64,000 bases of DNA from the NCBI GenBank assembly GCA_016716635.1, contig JADJVZ010000011.1, forward strand, positions 558,001-622,000, read 5' to 3'. Origin of the DNA: Micropruina sp. (GTDB lineage Bacteria > Actinomycetota > Actinomycetes > Propionibacteriales > Propionibacteriaceae). The first letter of the stretch is position 1. Each line of letters opens with the position of its first letter. The notes under the pieces were generated by a model. The model saw nothing but the letters and a program-made list of their open reading frames with translations. It had not been told where the DNA came from and searched no databases. A program made the translations under genes and the position numbers. Positions 8,635-18,599 of this stretch are shown in pieces.

Positions 8635-8953
8635 CGGTCTGAAGCTCCTGGGGGAGGTCCTTCCTCTGTTCCGGCCGCGTCAGGCAGGTGGGGCAGCCAA
8701 CGGGGAGGATCGTCCAGTCCGCGACCTGTGATATTCGGACCAACAGGTTCCAGGGTGCTTCACCGTTAATGTGGTTAGCCATCAAGCCCCCCTCATCGAG
8801 GTACAGATCGGCCTCGCCGTCCCCAACTTGGATGCGCAGGAAAGCCCCCTCGCTGGTCACCACATAGGGCGCCAGTAGCTCGCGAATCTCAGCCGCGCCT
8901 CGGTCTGACGGTTCGCCGTCGGCAAATCCCTGAAGGAAGACATCGAGGGACAT
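8576..8953 (-). CDS. Small acidic protein of unknown function, immunity-protein-like
   Basis: 125 residues beginning MSLDVFLQGFADGEP, an opening shared in my memory by small acidic actinobacterial proteins often found as orphan immunity or toxin-neighbour proteins; this is recollection, not a search. The middle has alternating hydrophobic strands (FLRIQVGDGEADLYLD) and the end has CPTC. AAAGGA 7 nt before ATG 8953 is a good ribosome site. It follows the DUF2625 gene by 67 nt and overlaps the next gene, so it is part of the same transcript. Cytosolic; function unknown. Confidence 0.75.
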   Translation of the reverse strand: MSLDVFLQGFADGEPSDRGAAEIRELLAPYVVTSEGAFLRIQVGDGEADLYLDEGGLMANHINGEAPWNLLVRISQVADWTILPVGCPTCLTRPEQRKDLPQELQTDAVLIGSGDDLRSLVVRRG

Positions 8954-9020
8954 AGGTCCATCCTTTCAACGGGTCCGGGCGTCCCCAAGAGGGGGCAATC
9001 GGCGCGAGAGGCGTCCGAAC

Positions 9021-9686
9021 TCACATCTGAGCAGCGGCGTGGTCGTAGAAATAGAGCAACTCGGAGAGAGGTACCGCAAAGCGGCTCACCGACCCGATGT
9101 TTGCCCCTTGTTGGGTGAAGGGCGGGGGATACAGGGCAAGACCCTGATCGGGGAGGAGGGCCGAAACCTCGTCCTGCCAGCCCGGCCAACGCAAGGACGC
9201 GAAGGCGTCCCTGAGGCTTCCGGTGAGAACCCCGGTGACGAAGTCCGCGTGCCCACCACCGAGACCTCCCCAGGTCAGGGAGTCGGGGCCGAAGTAGCAG
9301 ACCTCGCCGAGGTCGACACCGAGCCCACCGCCATCGATGGCGAAGCGCCCCCCGAGGGCGTCGTACCCCACCAGCAGGAAGGGTGGCGGGCTGGCGGCGT
9401 CGGCGGGGTTCCCCAAGCCGTTGGCCGAGGCGAGATCCGGAAGGTGCTCGCTGCCGCCGCCGAGGAGGCGGAACCAACCGTGATCAGCGATGATCCCGCC
9501 GGTGTTGAGGGCGAGCGCGCCCAGGACCGAGCCTGCCGTCACCTGAAGCCGGTGGAGGGCGTCTCGAGCCTTGTCGGGAGCGACCGCCTGCACCTCCGCA
9601 GACGCGTCCTGCTCCAGCAGGGCCGCGACATGGGGCCAGGCTGGCTCAGTGACGGAGACAAGCTCTTCGATCGGTCGAATCCGCAT
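9021..9686 (-). CDS. DUF2625 family protein
   Basis: 221 residues showing the recognisable DUF2625 pattern along its full length: IEELVSVTEPAWP at the start, LQVTAGSVLGALALNTGGI, DHGWFRLLGGG, FLLVGYDALGGRFAIDGG, EVCYFGPDSLTWGGL, LRWPGWQDEV and the closing VPLSELLYFYD. The family is described only as a domain of unknown function; members are soluble and occur in scattered bacteria, including near toxin-immunity clusters. Third gene of the minus-strand operon, 39 nt after the preceding stop. Start ATG at 9686. Confidence 0.88.
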   Translation of the reverse strand: MRIRPIEELVSVTEPAWPHVAALLEQDASAEVQAVAPDKARDALHRLQVTAGSVLGALALNTGGIIADHGWFRLLGGGSEHLPDLASANGLGNPADAASPPPFLLVGYDALGGRFAIDGGGLGVDLGEVCYFGPDSLTWGGLGGGHADFVTGVLTGSLRDAFASLRWPGWQDEVSALLPDQGLALYPPPFTQQGANIGSVSRFAVPLSELLYFYDHAAAQM

Positions 9687-9725
9687 CCCAGCATCATGGC
9701 AGCCGACAAGGTCGTCCTTGGACGG

Positions 9726-10181
9726 TCAGGCGCGGGACCAGAACTCGTCCTGGAGAGCCACGCGGACCGAGGGGCTCAACGAGAGCGGAGTGCGGAGTTC
9801 CGCGAGTTTGATGAGGCCGAGAAGAGCGACCGGATCGTCAGCAACGAATTCCGCTTCGCCCAGGCGGGCGACGAAGCGTCTCCCGACGCGCTCGACCGAG
9901 AATCCAAGTTCACGAAGGGCCAAGACCGCCGGCGCGAAGGTGGACGCACCCTGTGCGAGGTGGGTGCCGCCGAGCCGGATGGTCAGCGACGCACGCGTGA
10001 CCCCCGATGCTGGACAGCTGTCCGCACCGCATTCGATGTCAGGGTCTCCGAGGTGCTCGAAGAGGTTGTGAAAGCAGCTGTAGTGCATCTGTGCGAACAG
10101 GTCGTAGAGGTCGGACGCGGCTACCACCGGTTGTCCGCATCGGCGACACATCAGTGTTTCGCCTTGTTCACGCACGGTCAT
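9726..10181 (-). CDS. Small protein with Cys/His cluster, unknown function
   Basis: 151 residues. The first 60 contain C12-x2-C15 (CRRC), H33, C36, H38, C51 and C56, arranged as a possible zinc-binding finger. The remaining part (about 65-151) is an alpha/beta stretch with ALRELGFSVERVGRRFVARLGE. The start codon overlaps the upstream stop (ATGA at 10178-10181), so translation is coupled to the 277-residue protein. An internal ATG at codon 11 would keep the Cys cluster, so the N-terminus is uncertain. I do not recognise the family. Confidence 0.75.
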   Translation of the reverse strand: MTVREQGETLMCRRCGQPVVAASDLYDLFAQMHYSCFHNLFEHLGDPDIECGADSCPASGVTRASLTIRLGGTHLAQGASTFAPAVLALRELGFSVERVGRRFVARLGEAEFVADDPVALLGLIKLAELRTPLSLSPSVRVALQDEFWSRA

Positions 10182-11011
10182 GGCTGCCGGTGCTCGATGC
10201 GGACGCCCGGTGACTGCTTCCGGAGCTCAACGACTCGAGCAACCTGCTCGACGGACGACAACCCCTCACTCATGTTCACGAGAGCCAGCAATTGCAAGCT
10301 GCTGCCGGTTTCCGCAGCGGCCTGAGACTTGTGGTGGCCATCCAGGAGGAAGTGTGTCAGTGCCCAATGTTCGTAGTAGTCGGGGCCGACCTGGACTGCA
10401 GGCTGGCACACGTCCAGCACGGATATCGCCAAGGCGGTCGGCGAATTGGACTCCGCCAAGGTGGACTTGAACCCGGCAACGCGGGCGGTGTCATTCCATG
10501 AGGGCGGGACCAGGGGGACGACGAATTCGTAGAGGTGAGCGTCCTTGTCGACGGGTGTCTCAAAGGTCCGGTAGTAGGGCGTTCCGGGGTCAACCGGCTG
10601 CCCCCCGTTATAGTCGGCCCCCCAGGTGTCGACCTGCTCGTGCGCAAAGTAGTCGCCCTCCGCGCCCGGAGATACCTGCCGAGGTTGGACGGACAACAGC
10701 ACCGGCAGGTAGTCGCCCACCGGCAATGAATCGCTGATCGTGGCCAGCACGCCAACGTCGACTCCGGTCAACCCGCGATTGAGTCGCTCCGTGAGGAGCG
10801 GGAGTGTAAGCGCGCCGGTGGACTGTCCCGCGCGCCGAAAGACGAACTGGCAGGTCCCACACCAATAGCTGAGGGTGAAGGCCGCCTCGCCTCCCACGTA
10901 GAGGCGTCGCGTTCCTGCCCAGGAACCAGCTGGCTTGGGGCCTTCGCGGAATTCCAAGGTGGGCCCCGAGGGATTCCCGAGTTTCCGGGAGGGGGCGTGT
11001 GCCAACAGCAT
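10178..11011 (-). CDS. Unknown protein with CxxC and DGHHK motifs, first gene of operon
   Basis: 277 residues, soluble, no signal peptide. A CGTC motif sits at 51-54, preceded by a strand-rich start. The C-terminal third has HFLLDGHHKSQAAAE (DGHHK at 224-228), which resembles the Asp-Gly-His/Asn-His/Arg active-site segment of ParB/sulfiredoxin-fold (ParB-N) domains, where it binds nucleotide; this likeness is by eye. The ATG at 11011 lies 7 nt after a TTAGCT box, so the mRNA may be leaderless. The upstream region is shared with the divergent argC promoter. No known function. Confidence 0.75.
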   Translation of the reverse strand: MLLAHAPSRKLGNPSGPTLEFREGPKPAGSWAGTRRLYVGGEAAFTLSYWCGTCQFVFRRAGQSTGALTLPLLTERLNRGLTGVDVGVLATISDSLPVGDYLPVLLSVQPRQVSPGAEGDYFAHEQVDTWGADYNGGQPVDPGTPYYRTFETPVDKDAHLYEFVVPLVPPSWNDTARVAGFKSTLAESNSPTALAISVLDVCQPAVQVGPDYYEHWALTHFLLDGHHKSQAAAETGSSLQLLALVNMSEGLSSVEQVARVVELRKQSPGVRIEHRQP

Positions 11012-11019
11012 GGGCCAAA

Positions 11020-11041
11020 GCTAACCGAACTAAGGGTTAGC
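11020..11041. promoter_or_regulatory. Inverted repeat over the probable -10 of the unknown operon
   Basis: GCTAACC (11020-11026) and GGTTAGC (11035-11041) are a perfect 7-bp inverted repeat with an 8-nt spacer. On the minus strand the left arm overlaps TTAGCT (11019-11024), which is 7 nt before the ATG at 11011 and a plausible -10. A protein bound here would block transcription of the operon. Candidate operator; binder unknown. Confidence 0.5.
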
Positions 11042-11083
11042 AGCGCTGGGGCGCCTAAGTCCGCGTCCGCCATCCGGGACCAT

Positions 11084-11101
11084 TTGCACATAATCATGCA
11101 A
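11084..11101. promoter_or_regulatory. ArgR operator (ARG box) before argC
   Basis: TTGCA and TGCAA half-sites are separated by 8 nt, the form seen in actinobacterial ARG boxes. The first half-site overlaps a possible -35 (TTGCAC, 11084-11089), with CATAGT at 11109-11114 as -10. A second, weaker palindrome (CATAGTTATG, 11109-11118) abuts it and covers the -10 and start codon. The ArgR repressor is encoded in the same operon, so autoregulated arginine repression is expected. Confidence 0.8.
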
Positions 11102-11119
11102 CGCGTGTCATAGTTATGT

Positions 11120-12148
11120 GTGATCAAAATCGCGGTGGCCGGGGCCACGGGGTATGCGGGGGGCGAGCTGCTGAGGCTGCTCTCCGGGCGGACGGACGTC
11201 GAGATCGGCGCGCTGACCGCCAAGTCGAGCGCAGGGACGAAGCTCATCGAGCATCACCCGCACCTCATCGCACTGGCAGACCGCCCCATCATCGACACGA
11301 CGGCCGCCAACTTGGCGAATCACGACGTCGTCTTCCTAGCGCTGCCTCACGGGGCCTCCGCCCAGATCGCGGCCCAGCTGAGCGACGAAACCCTGGTTAT
11401 CGACGCCGGCGCCGACTTCCGGCTGAAGGACCCGGAAACCTGGGTGAAGTTCTACGGCACCGATCACGCAGGCACGTGGCCCTACGGTCTCCCCGAGTTC
11501 CCGGGCCAGCGGGAAGTCCTCGCGAAAACCAAACGGATCGCCGTCCCCGGCTGCTACCCGACGTCTGTCACCCTGGCCCTCCTCCCGGCGCTGACCGCAG
11601 GCCTGGTCACGGGCCAGGACGTCGTCGTGGTCGCGGCTAGCGGGACGACCGGCGCTGGTAAAAGCCTCAAGGCGAATCTGCTCGCCAGCGAGGTCATGGG
11701 CTCCATCAGCGCCTACGGCGTCGGGGGAACCCATCGCCACGTCCCCGAAATCCTGCAGAACTTCACCATCCTTGGCGCCACGAACCCGACGCTCTCGTTC
11801 ACGCCGCTGCTCGTCCCCATGCCCCGCGGGATCCTCGCGACCGTCACGGCACCCCTGTCGCCCGATCACACAGTCGAGGACGTCCGCGCGGCCTACCTCG
11901 CGGCCTACGAGGACGAGCCCTTCATCCACGTCCTGCCCGAGGGGGTCTGGCCGACCACGAAGTCCGTGGCGGGCAGTAACGGCGTCCAGCTCCAGGTGAC
12001 GGTCGACCAAGCCGCCGGACGCCTCGTCGTGGTGGCGGCCATCGACAACCTCGTCAAAGGCACCGCCGGTGGCGCCCTGCAATCCATGAACATCGCCCTC
12101 GGCCTGCCCGAAACCACGGGCCTCACCTCGATCGGAGTCGCGCCATGA
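11120..12148 (+). CDS. argC: N-acetyl-gamma-glutamyl-phosphate reductase
   Basis: 342 residues. ArgC reduces N-acetylglutamyl phosphate to the semialdehyde with NADPH, the third step of arginine synthesis. The Rossmann motif GATGYAGGELLRLL is at 8-21 and the catalytic Cys145 lies in VPGCYPTS; the HRHVPEI segment with the active-site His is present. The GTG at 11120 gives the expected N-terminus (IKIAVAGATG). There is no Shine-Dalgarno; CATAGT ends 5 nt before the GTG, so the transcript is probably leaderless. First gene of argC-J-B-D-R-H. Confidence 0.97.
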   Translation: MIKIAVAGATGYAGGELLRLLSGRTDVEIGALTAKSSAGTKLIEHHPHLIALADRPIIDTTAANLANHDVVFLALPHGASAQIAAQLSDETLVIDAGADFRLKDPETWVKFYGTDHAGTWPYGLPEFPGQREVLAKTKRIAVPGCYPTSVTLALLPALTAGLVTGQDVVVVAASGTTGAGKSLKANLLASEVMGSISAYGVGGTHRHVPEILQNFTILGATNPTLSFTPLLVPMPRGILATVTAPLSPDHTVEDVRAAYLAAYEDEPFIHVLPEGVWPTTKSVAGSNGVQLQVTVDQAAGRLVVVAAIDNLVKGTAGGALQSMNIALGLPETTGLTSIGVAP

Positions 12149-13299
12149 GCGTCACAGCACCCAAGGGTTTCCTCGCCGCGGGCGTGCAGGCAGGCATCAA
12201 GGCCTCCGGGCGGCGCGACCTCGCCTTGGTCGTGAACACCGGCCCGACCCGCTCCTGCGCAGGGGTTTACACGTCGAATCGGTTCCAGGCCGCGCCCGTC
12301 CAATGGTCGGCGAAGGTCACGGCCAACGGCACCTTGGACGCGATCGTCCTCAACTCCGGCGGCGCCAACGCCTGCACGGGGCCGGACGGCTACGCCGACA
12401 CCGTCCAAACCGCCCACTGGGTGGCGGACGCTCTCGGCACGACCGCAGACAAGGTGGCCGTCGCGTCCACCGGCCTCATCGGTGTCCGGCTGCCTATGGA
12501 CGCGATTCAGACCGGCATCTCCCTGGCGCACGAAAGCCTGAGCGACACCGGCGGCGGCGACGCCGCCCTGGCCATCATGACCACCGACACGATCTCGAAG
12601 CGGGCTGTCTACACCGATCCCGTCGGTTGGACGATCGGCGGCATGGCCAAGGGCGCCGGCATGCTCGCGCCCCAGCTGGCGACGATGCTCGTCGTGATCA
12701 CCACGGACGCCGTCGTTGACGCCCCCGCCCTCGACAGGGCCCTCCGCACGGCCACCTCGCTCACCTTCGATCGGACCGACTCGGACGGCTGCATGTCGAC
12801 CAACGACACGGTCGTCCTGATGGCCTCCGGCGCCAGCGAGATCACCCCCGACGCCGACGCCTTCACCCAAGGCCTCACCAAGGTCTGCGCCGACCTGGCC
12901 CGCCAACTCCTGTCCGATGCCGAGGGGGCCTCGCACGACATCGCCGTCGAGGTCGTCCACGCGGCCACGGAGGCTGACGCCCTCGACGTCGCTCGGTCCG
13001 TCACGCGCGCGAACCTCTTCAAATGCGCGATCTTCGGCAACGACCCCAACTGGGGACGCGTGCTGGCCAGCGCCGGCACCTCCAAGGCCGCGTTCGACCC
13101 CGACAAGGTCGACGTGGCGTTCAACGGCGTCACCGTCTTCCGGCAAGGCGGTCTCGGCGAGGACCGCTCGCTCGTCGATCTCCGGCCCCGCGCGGTCCAC
13201 GTCCTCATCGACCTCAACGAGGGCGACGCGTCCGCCACCGTGTGGACCAACGACCTCACCTACGACTACGTGAAAGAGAACGCGGAGTACAGCTCATGA
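12145..13299 (+). CDS. argJ: Bifunctional glutamate N-acetyltransferase / ornithine acetyltransferase
   Basis: 384 residues. ArgJ moves the acetyl group from N-acetylornithine to glutamate (and may use acetyl-CoA), making the pathway cyclic. The autocleavage site is visible as KGAGMLAPQLATML, with Thr180 as the nucleophile that becomes the N-terminus of the beta chain. The C-terminal GNDPNWGR motif is also present. ATG overlaps the argC stop by 4 nt. Because argJ is present, an argE deacetylase is not needed. Confidence 0.97.
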   Translation: MSVTAPKGFLAAGVQAGIKASGRRDLALVVNTGPTRSCAGVYTSNRFQAAPVQWSAKVTANGTLDAIVLNSGGANACTGPDGYADTVQTAHWVADALGTTADKVAVASTGLIGVRLPMDAIQTGISLAHESLSDTGGGDAALAIMTTDTISKRAVYTDPVGWTIGGMAKGAGMLAPQLATMLVVITTDAVVDAPALDRALRTATSLTFDRTDSDGCMSTNDTVVLMASGASEITPDADAFTQGLTKVCADLARQLLSDAEGASHDIAVEVVHAATEADALDVARSVTRANLFKCAIFGNDPNWGRVLASAGTSKAAFDPDKVDVAFNGVTVFRQGGLGEDRSLVDLRPRAVHVLIDLNEGDASATVWTNDLTYDYVKENAEYSS

Positions 13300-14168
13300 A
13301 GAAGGCACTGCTCGCCAAGGCGGCCACGCTCATCGAGGCGCTCCCATACCTGCAGCGCTACGCGGGCAAGATCGTCGTGGTCAAGTACGGCGGCAACGCC
13401 ATGCTCAACGACGACCTCAAGCGCGCCTTCGCCGAAGACATCGTGTTCCTGCGGCGCTGCGGCGTGCGTCCGGTGGTGGTCCACGGCGGCGGTCCGCAGA
13501 TTTCGCTCATGCTGAAACGGCTTGGCATCAAGTCCGAGTTCAAGGGTGGCTTCCGGGTTACCACGCCCGAGGCCATGGACGTCGTCCGCATGGTGCTCGT
13601 CGGCCAGGTCGGGCGCGAGCTGGTCGGCCTCCTCAACGCGCACGGCCCGCTCGCGGTCGGGCTCTCCGGTGAGGACGCCGGACTCTTTACCGCCGCCAAG
13701 CGCGGCGTCGTCGTGGACGGTGAGGAGGTCGACCTCGGGCTCGTGGGCGATGTCGTGGACGTCAATCCCGAGGCCGTCCTCGATCTCATCGATTCCGGAC
13801 GCATCCCCGTGGTGGCCACGGTCGCTCCCGATGGCGCCGGCGACATCCACAATGTCAACGCCGACACCGCCGCGGCCGCGCTGGCCGAGGCTCTGGGCGC
13901 CGAGCGACTGGTGGTCCTCACCGACGTCGAGGGCCTCTATGCCGACTGGCCGAACTCCAAAGAGATCGTCTCGCGGATCACCACGACCGAATTGGAGGCC
14001 CTCCTGCCCAGCCTGGAGGCGGGCATGGTCCCCAAGATGGAGGGCTGCCTGCGCGCCGTCAAGGGCGGGGTGCCGCAGGCCACCATCGTGGATGGACGCG
14101 ACCCGCACAGCCTCCTTCTCGAGGTGTTCACCGATTCCGGCGTCGGCACGATGGTGGTGCCCGGATGA
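13296..14168 (+). CDS. argB: N-acetylglutamate kinase
   Basis: 290 residues, standard amino acid kinase fold. VVKYGGNAM (Lys30) and VHGGGPQI are the ATP/phosphoryl-transfer glycine loops; NVNADTAAAALAEAL marks the substrate-binding helix, and TDVEGLY follows. In actinobacteria this enzyme is usually the arginine-feedback-inhibited step, and the N-terminal helix (KKALLAKAATLIEALPYLQRY region) needed for the hexameric form is present. The start ATG 13296 overlaps the argJ stop; the frame is open further upstream but that part is the antisense-like shadow of argJ. Confidence 0.97.
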   Translation: MKKALLAKAATLIEALPYLQRYAGKIVVVKYGGNAMLNDDLKRAFAEDIVFLRRCGVRPVVVHGGGPQISLMLKRLGIKSEFKGGFRVTTPEAMDVVRMVLVGQVGRELVGLLNAHGPLAVGLSGEDAGLFTAAKRGVVVDGEEVDLGLVGDVVDVNPEAVLDLIDSGRIPVVATVAPDGAGDIHNVNADTAAAALAEALGAERLVVLTDVEGLYADWPNSKEIVSRITTTELEALLPSLEAGMVPKMEGCLRAVKGGVPQATIVDGRDPHSLLLEVFTDSGVGTMVVPG

Positions 14169-15334
14169 GTGAGGCCCTTCTCGGGCGCTACTCCGGCGCC
14201 GTGATGAACACCTTCGGCACACCCAAGCGGGTGCTCGTCCGCGGCCAGGGCTGCAACGTCTGGGACGCCGACGGCAAGCAATACCTCGACCTGCTCGGCG
14301 GCATCGCCGTGAACGCCCTCGGGCACAACCACCCCGACCTGGTGGCGGCCCTCACCGACCAGCTCACCACCCTCGGCCACGTCAGCAACTTCTTCGCCTC
14401 CGGGCCGCAGATCGAGCTCGCCGAGCGGTTGGACGCCCTGGCCACGGCCAACGACCCCGGCCGCGGTGCCCGCGTCTTCTTCGCCAACTCCGGCGCCGAG
14501 GCCAATGAGGCCGCCTTCAAGGTGACCCGCCGCACCGGACGCACTCGGATCATCGCCATGGAGGGTTCCTTCCACGGTCGCACCATGGGCGCCCTCGCCC
14601 TCACCGCCACCGCCGCCTACCGGGTGCCGTTCGAGCCGCTGCCGGGCGACGTCACGTGGGTGCCCTACGGCGACGCGGACGCATTGGCCGCGGCCATGGC
14701 CGACGACGTGGCCGCCATCCTGATCGAGCCGATCCAGGGTGAATCCGGTGTCATCCCGGCGCCGGACGGCTTCCTCACCGCGGCCCGCAAACTGGCGGAC
14801 GATCACGACGCGCTTCTTTGGCTCGACGAGGTGCAAACCGGTATCGGGCGCACCGGCGCCTGGCTGGCCCACACCGCCTCCGGCGTGAGCGCCGATCTGA
14901 TCACCGTGGCCAAGGGTCTCGGCGGCGGCATCCCCATCGGGGCCTGCATCGCCACGGGCGCGGCGGCATCCCTGCTCGGCCCTGGCTCCCACGGCTCCAC
15001 CTTCGGCGGTAACCCGATCGCGGCCCGCGCCGGCCTCACGGTGCTGAACGTGATTGAGCGCGACAACCTGCTGGCGCACGTCCGCGAGGTGGGTGACGGC
15101 GTCGCTGCTGCCCTGACCAACGTTCCGGGCGTGACCGGCGTCCGCGGCAGCGGGCTGCTGCGCGGCGTCCAACTCGATCGCGATATCGCCCCCGACGTGG
15201 CCGCCAAGGCTCTCGAGGCGGGCTTCATCATCAACGCACCACGTCCGGGCGTTCTCCGGCTGGCGCCGCCGCTGGTGATCACGTCGGACGAGCTCGACAC
15301 GTTCGTCCAGGCCCTGCCGGGATTCCTGGCATGA
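14165..15334 (+). CDS. argD: Acetylornithine aminotransferase
   Basis: 389 residues, class III PLP-dependent aminotransferase, converting N-acetylglutamate semialdehyde plus glutamate to N-acetylornithine. NSGAEANEAAFK binds the cofactor phosphate, LDEVQTGIGRTG carries the PLP-ring Asp, and Lys250 in VAKGLGGG forms the Schiff base. Start ATG overlaps the argB stop (ATGA). The next gene is argR with a 4-nt overlap, so argF, normally here in actinobacterial arginine operons, is missing. Confidence 0.96.
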   Translation: MSEALLGRYSGAVMNTFGTPKRVLVRGQGCNVWDADGKQYLDLLGGIAVNALGHNHPDLVAALTDQLTTLGHVSNFFASGPQIELAERLDALATANDPGRGARVFFANSGAEANEAAFKVTRRTGRTRIIAMEGSFHGRTMGALALTATAAYRVPFEPLPGDVTWVPYGDADALAAAMADDVAAILIEPIQGESGVIPAPDGFLTAARKLADDHDALLWLDEVQTGIGRTGAWLAHTASGVSADLITVAKGLGGGIPIGACIATGAAASLLGPGSHGSTFGGNPIAARAGLTVLNVIERDNLLAHVREVGDGVAAALTNVPGVTGVRGSGLLRGVQLDRDIAPDVAAKALEAGFIINAPRPGVLRLAPPLVITSDELDTFVQALPGFLA

Positions 15335-15823
15335 ACGAATCCCGCGCTCCCGGCACGAAGGCCGCCCGCCAGGCGCTCATCGTGTCGCTGCTGCAGGCCG
15401 CCGACGTCCGCTCGCAGGTTGAGTTGGCGCAGCGCCTGGAATCCTCCGGTTTCGCGGTCACCCAGGGCACGCTGTCGCGTGACCTGGTCGACGTCGGAGC
15501 CGTCCGAGTAAGGGCAAAGGACGGGGGACTGGCCTACGCACTCGTCGACAACGACGGCGGCGGCGACACCCAAGCCGCGACCCATAAGCTCACCAAGCTC
15601 ACCCAAGAACTGCTGCTCAGCGCCGAGGGGTCGGCCAACATCGCCGTGTTGCGTACCCCCGCCGGAGCCGCGCAATACTTCGCCTCGGCGGTCGATCGGG
15701 CCGCTTGGGACGACGTCCTCGGCACGATTGCCGGGGATGACACTGTGATGGTCGTCACCCGTGATCCCGCGGGTGGGGCTGCGATGGCCGATGCGCTGCT
15801 GGCGCTGGCCCAGGAAGGCAACC

Positions 15824-15843
<20 letters not shown>
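15331..15843 (+). CDS. argR: Arginine repressor
   Basis: 170 residues. The N-terminal winged helix (about 10-80) contains SQVELAQRLESSGFAVTQGTLSRDL in its recognition region (key residues TQGTLSRDL). The C-terminal domain, which forms hexamers and binds arginine, ends with VLGTIAGDDTVMVV, where the paired Asp residues contact arginine. ArgR with arginine represses arg operons through ARG boxes such as the one at 11084-11101. ATG overlaps the argD stop; the 3' end overlaps argH by 20 nt. Confidence 0.95.
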
Positions 15844-17242
<1,399 letters not shown>

Positions 17243-17273
17243 GGATCTGCGCCCCCTTGCTAGATTGGCGCCC

Positions 17274-18539
17274 GTGAATCTCGCGCTCGAAGAACTCTCC
17301 TGGCGGGGCCTGGTGGCTCTGTCTACCGACGTGGAGGCGCTCTCAGCGCATCTGGACGCGGGACAGGTGACCTTCTACATCGGCTTCGATCCGACCGCGC
17401 CCAGCATCCACATGGGCAACCTCGTCCAGATGATCGTGGCCCGCACCCTGCAGAAGCACGGGCATCGTCCGATCCTGCTCGTGGGCGGATCGACCGGCAT
17501 GATCGGCGACCCCAAGCAGACGGCCGAACGAGTGATGAACCCCAAGGAGACCGTGACCGCGTGGGTCGAGCGCATCCGCGCCCAAGTGTCGGGGCTGATC
17601 GATTTTGACGGTCCCAACGGCGCCATCGTGGTCAATAACTACGACTGGACGGCCAGTCTCTCGACGCTCGACTTCCTGCGCGACATCGGCAAGCACTTCA
17701 GCGTGAACCGGATGCTCGACCGCGAGGTGGTCAAAGCCCGCCTCGAGACCGGCATCAGCTACACCGAGTTCAGCTACGTTCTGCTGCAGTCCCTGGACTA
17801 CCTGGAGCTGTTCCGGCAGCACGGGTGCACGCTGCAGCACGGCGGTTCCGACCAGTGGGGCAACATCACCGCGGGCGTCGACCTCATCCGCCGCGCCGAG
17901 GGTGGCAAGGCGCACGGGTTGGCCACGCCGCTGCTCACGAAGGCCGACGGCACCAAGTTCGGCAAGACCGAGTCGGGCACCGTCTGGCTCGACGCGGAGA
18001 TGACGAGCCCGTACGCCTTCCACCAGTTCTTCCTGAACGCCGAGGACGTCAAGGTCATCGAATACCTCAAGATCTTCGGCAACCGCACGCGGGACGAGAT
18101 CGCAGAGTTGGAGCGCTTGACGGCGGAGGAGCCGTTCCGACGGGCTGCCCAGCGCGCCTTGGCCGACGACGTGACCGACCTGGTGCACGGCCGACAGGAG
18201 CGCGAGGCCGCCACCGCAGCCGCTGACGCCCTGTTCGGACGCGCCGAACTCGGCTCACTGCCAGCGGCAACACTGGCGGCGGTCCACAAGGAACTGGGGG
18301 GCACTGTGCTGGTGGCAGGGGAGACTCTGCCGAGCATCGTTGACCTGTTGACGGCCACGGGCATCGTCCCCTCCCGCTCGGCGGGTCGCCGAGCGGTGGA
18401 CGAGGGCGGCGCCTACCTCAACAACGACAAGGTCACCGACCCCGACGCACCCATGGGCGTTGAGGGCCTCCTGGCGGGCCGCTACGCCGTCGTCCGGCGT
18501 GGCCGCAAGACCGTGGGCGTGGTGGACGTTCAGCGCTGA
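17274..18539 (+). CDS. tyrS: Tyrosyl-tRNA synthetase
   Basis: 421 residues, class I synthetase of the TyrRS-S4 bacterial type. The HIGH-like HMGN lies in PSIHMGNLV, the tyrosine site includes GSDQWGNIT, the KMSKS equivalent is KFGKT, and the C-terminal S4 RNA-binding domain (about 350-421) contains PSRSAGRRAVDEGGAYLN. GTG 17274 follows TAGATT (17261-17266) by 7 nt with no ribosome site, so a leaderless transcript independent of the arg operon is likely. An in-frame start 120 nt earlier lies inside argH and is rejected. Confidence 0.97.
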   Translation: MNLALEELSWRGLVALSTDVEALSAHLDAGQVTFYIGFDPTAPSIHMGNLVQMIVARTLQKHGHRPILLVGGSTGMIGDPKQTAERVMNPKETVTAWVERIRAQVSGLIDFDGPNGAIVVNNYDWTASLSTLDFLRDIGKHFSVNRMLDREVVKARLETGISYTEFSYVLLQSLDYLELFRQHGCTLQHGGSDQWGNITAGVDLIRRAEGGKAHGLATPLLTKADGTKFGKTESGTVWLDAEMTSPYAFHQFFLNAEDVKVIEYLKIFGNRTRDEIAELERLTAEEPFRRAAQRALADDVTDLVHGRQEREAATAAADALFGRAELGSLPAATLAAVHKELGGTVLVAGETLPSIVDLLTATGIVPSRSAGRRAVDEGGAYLNNDKVTDPDAPMGVEGLLAGRYAVVRRGRKTVGVVDVQR

Positions 18540-18549
18540 CCTGCGCGCG

Positions 18550-18575
18550 CCCGTGGCGCTCCATAGCCCCACGGG
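18550..18575 (+). terminator. Possible terminator hairpin after tyrS
   Basis: CCCGTGG (18550-18556) pairs with CCACGGG (18569-18575) around a 12-nt loop, 10 nt after the tyrS stop. It lacks a T-run, common in high-GC actinobacteria, so termination is only probable. Confidence 0.4.
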
Positions 18576-18599
18576 TAACCAGAGTCGTACCCTCGTCGG

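Noticed and set aside
13023..13295. N-terminal extension of argB
   Set aside because: Lies inside argJ, is Arg-rich, and the ATGA junction gives the normal ArgB start.
17243..17273. T-box leader for tyrS
   Set aside because: Only 31 nt between argH and tyrS, and a -10 box occupies it.
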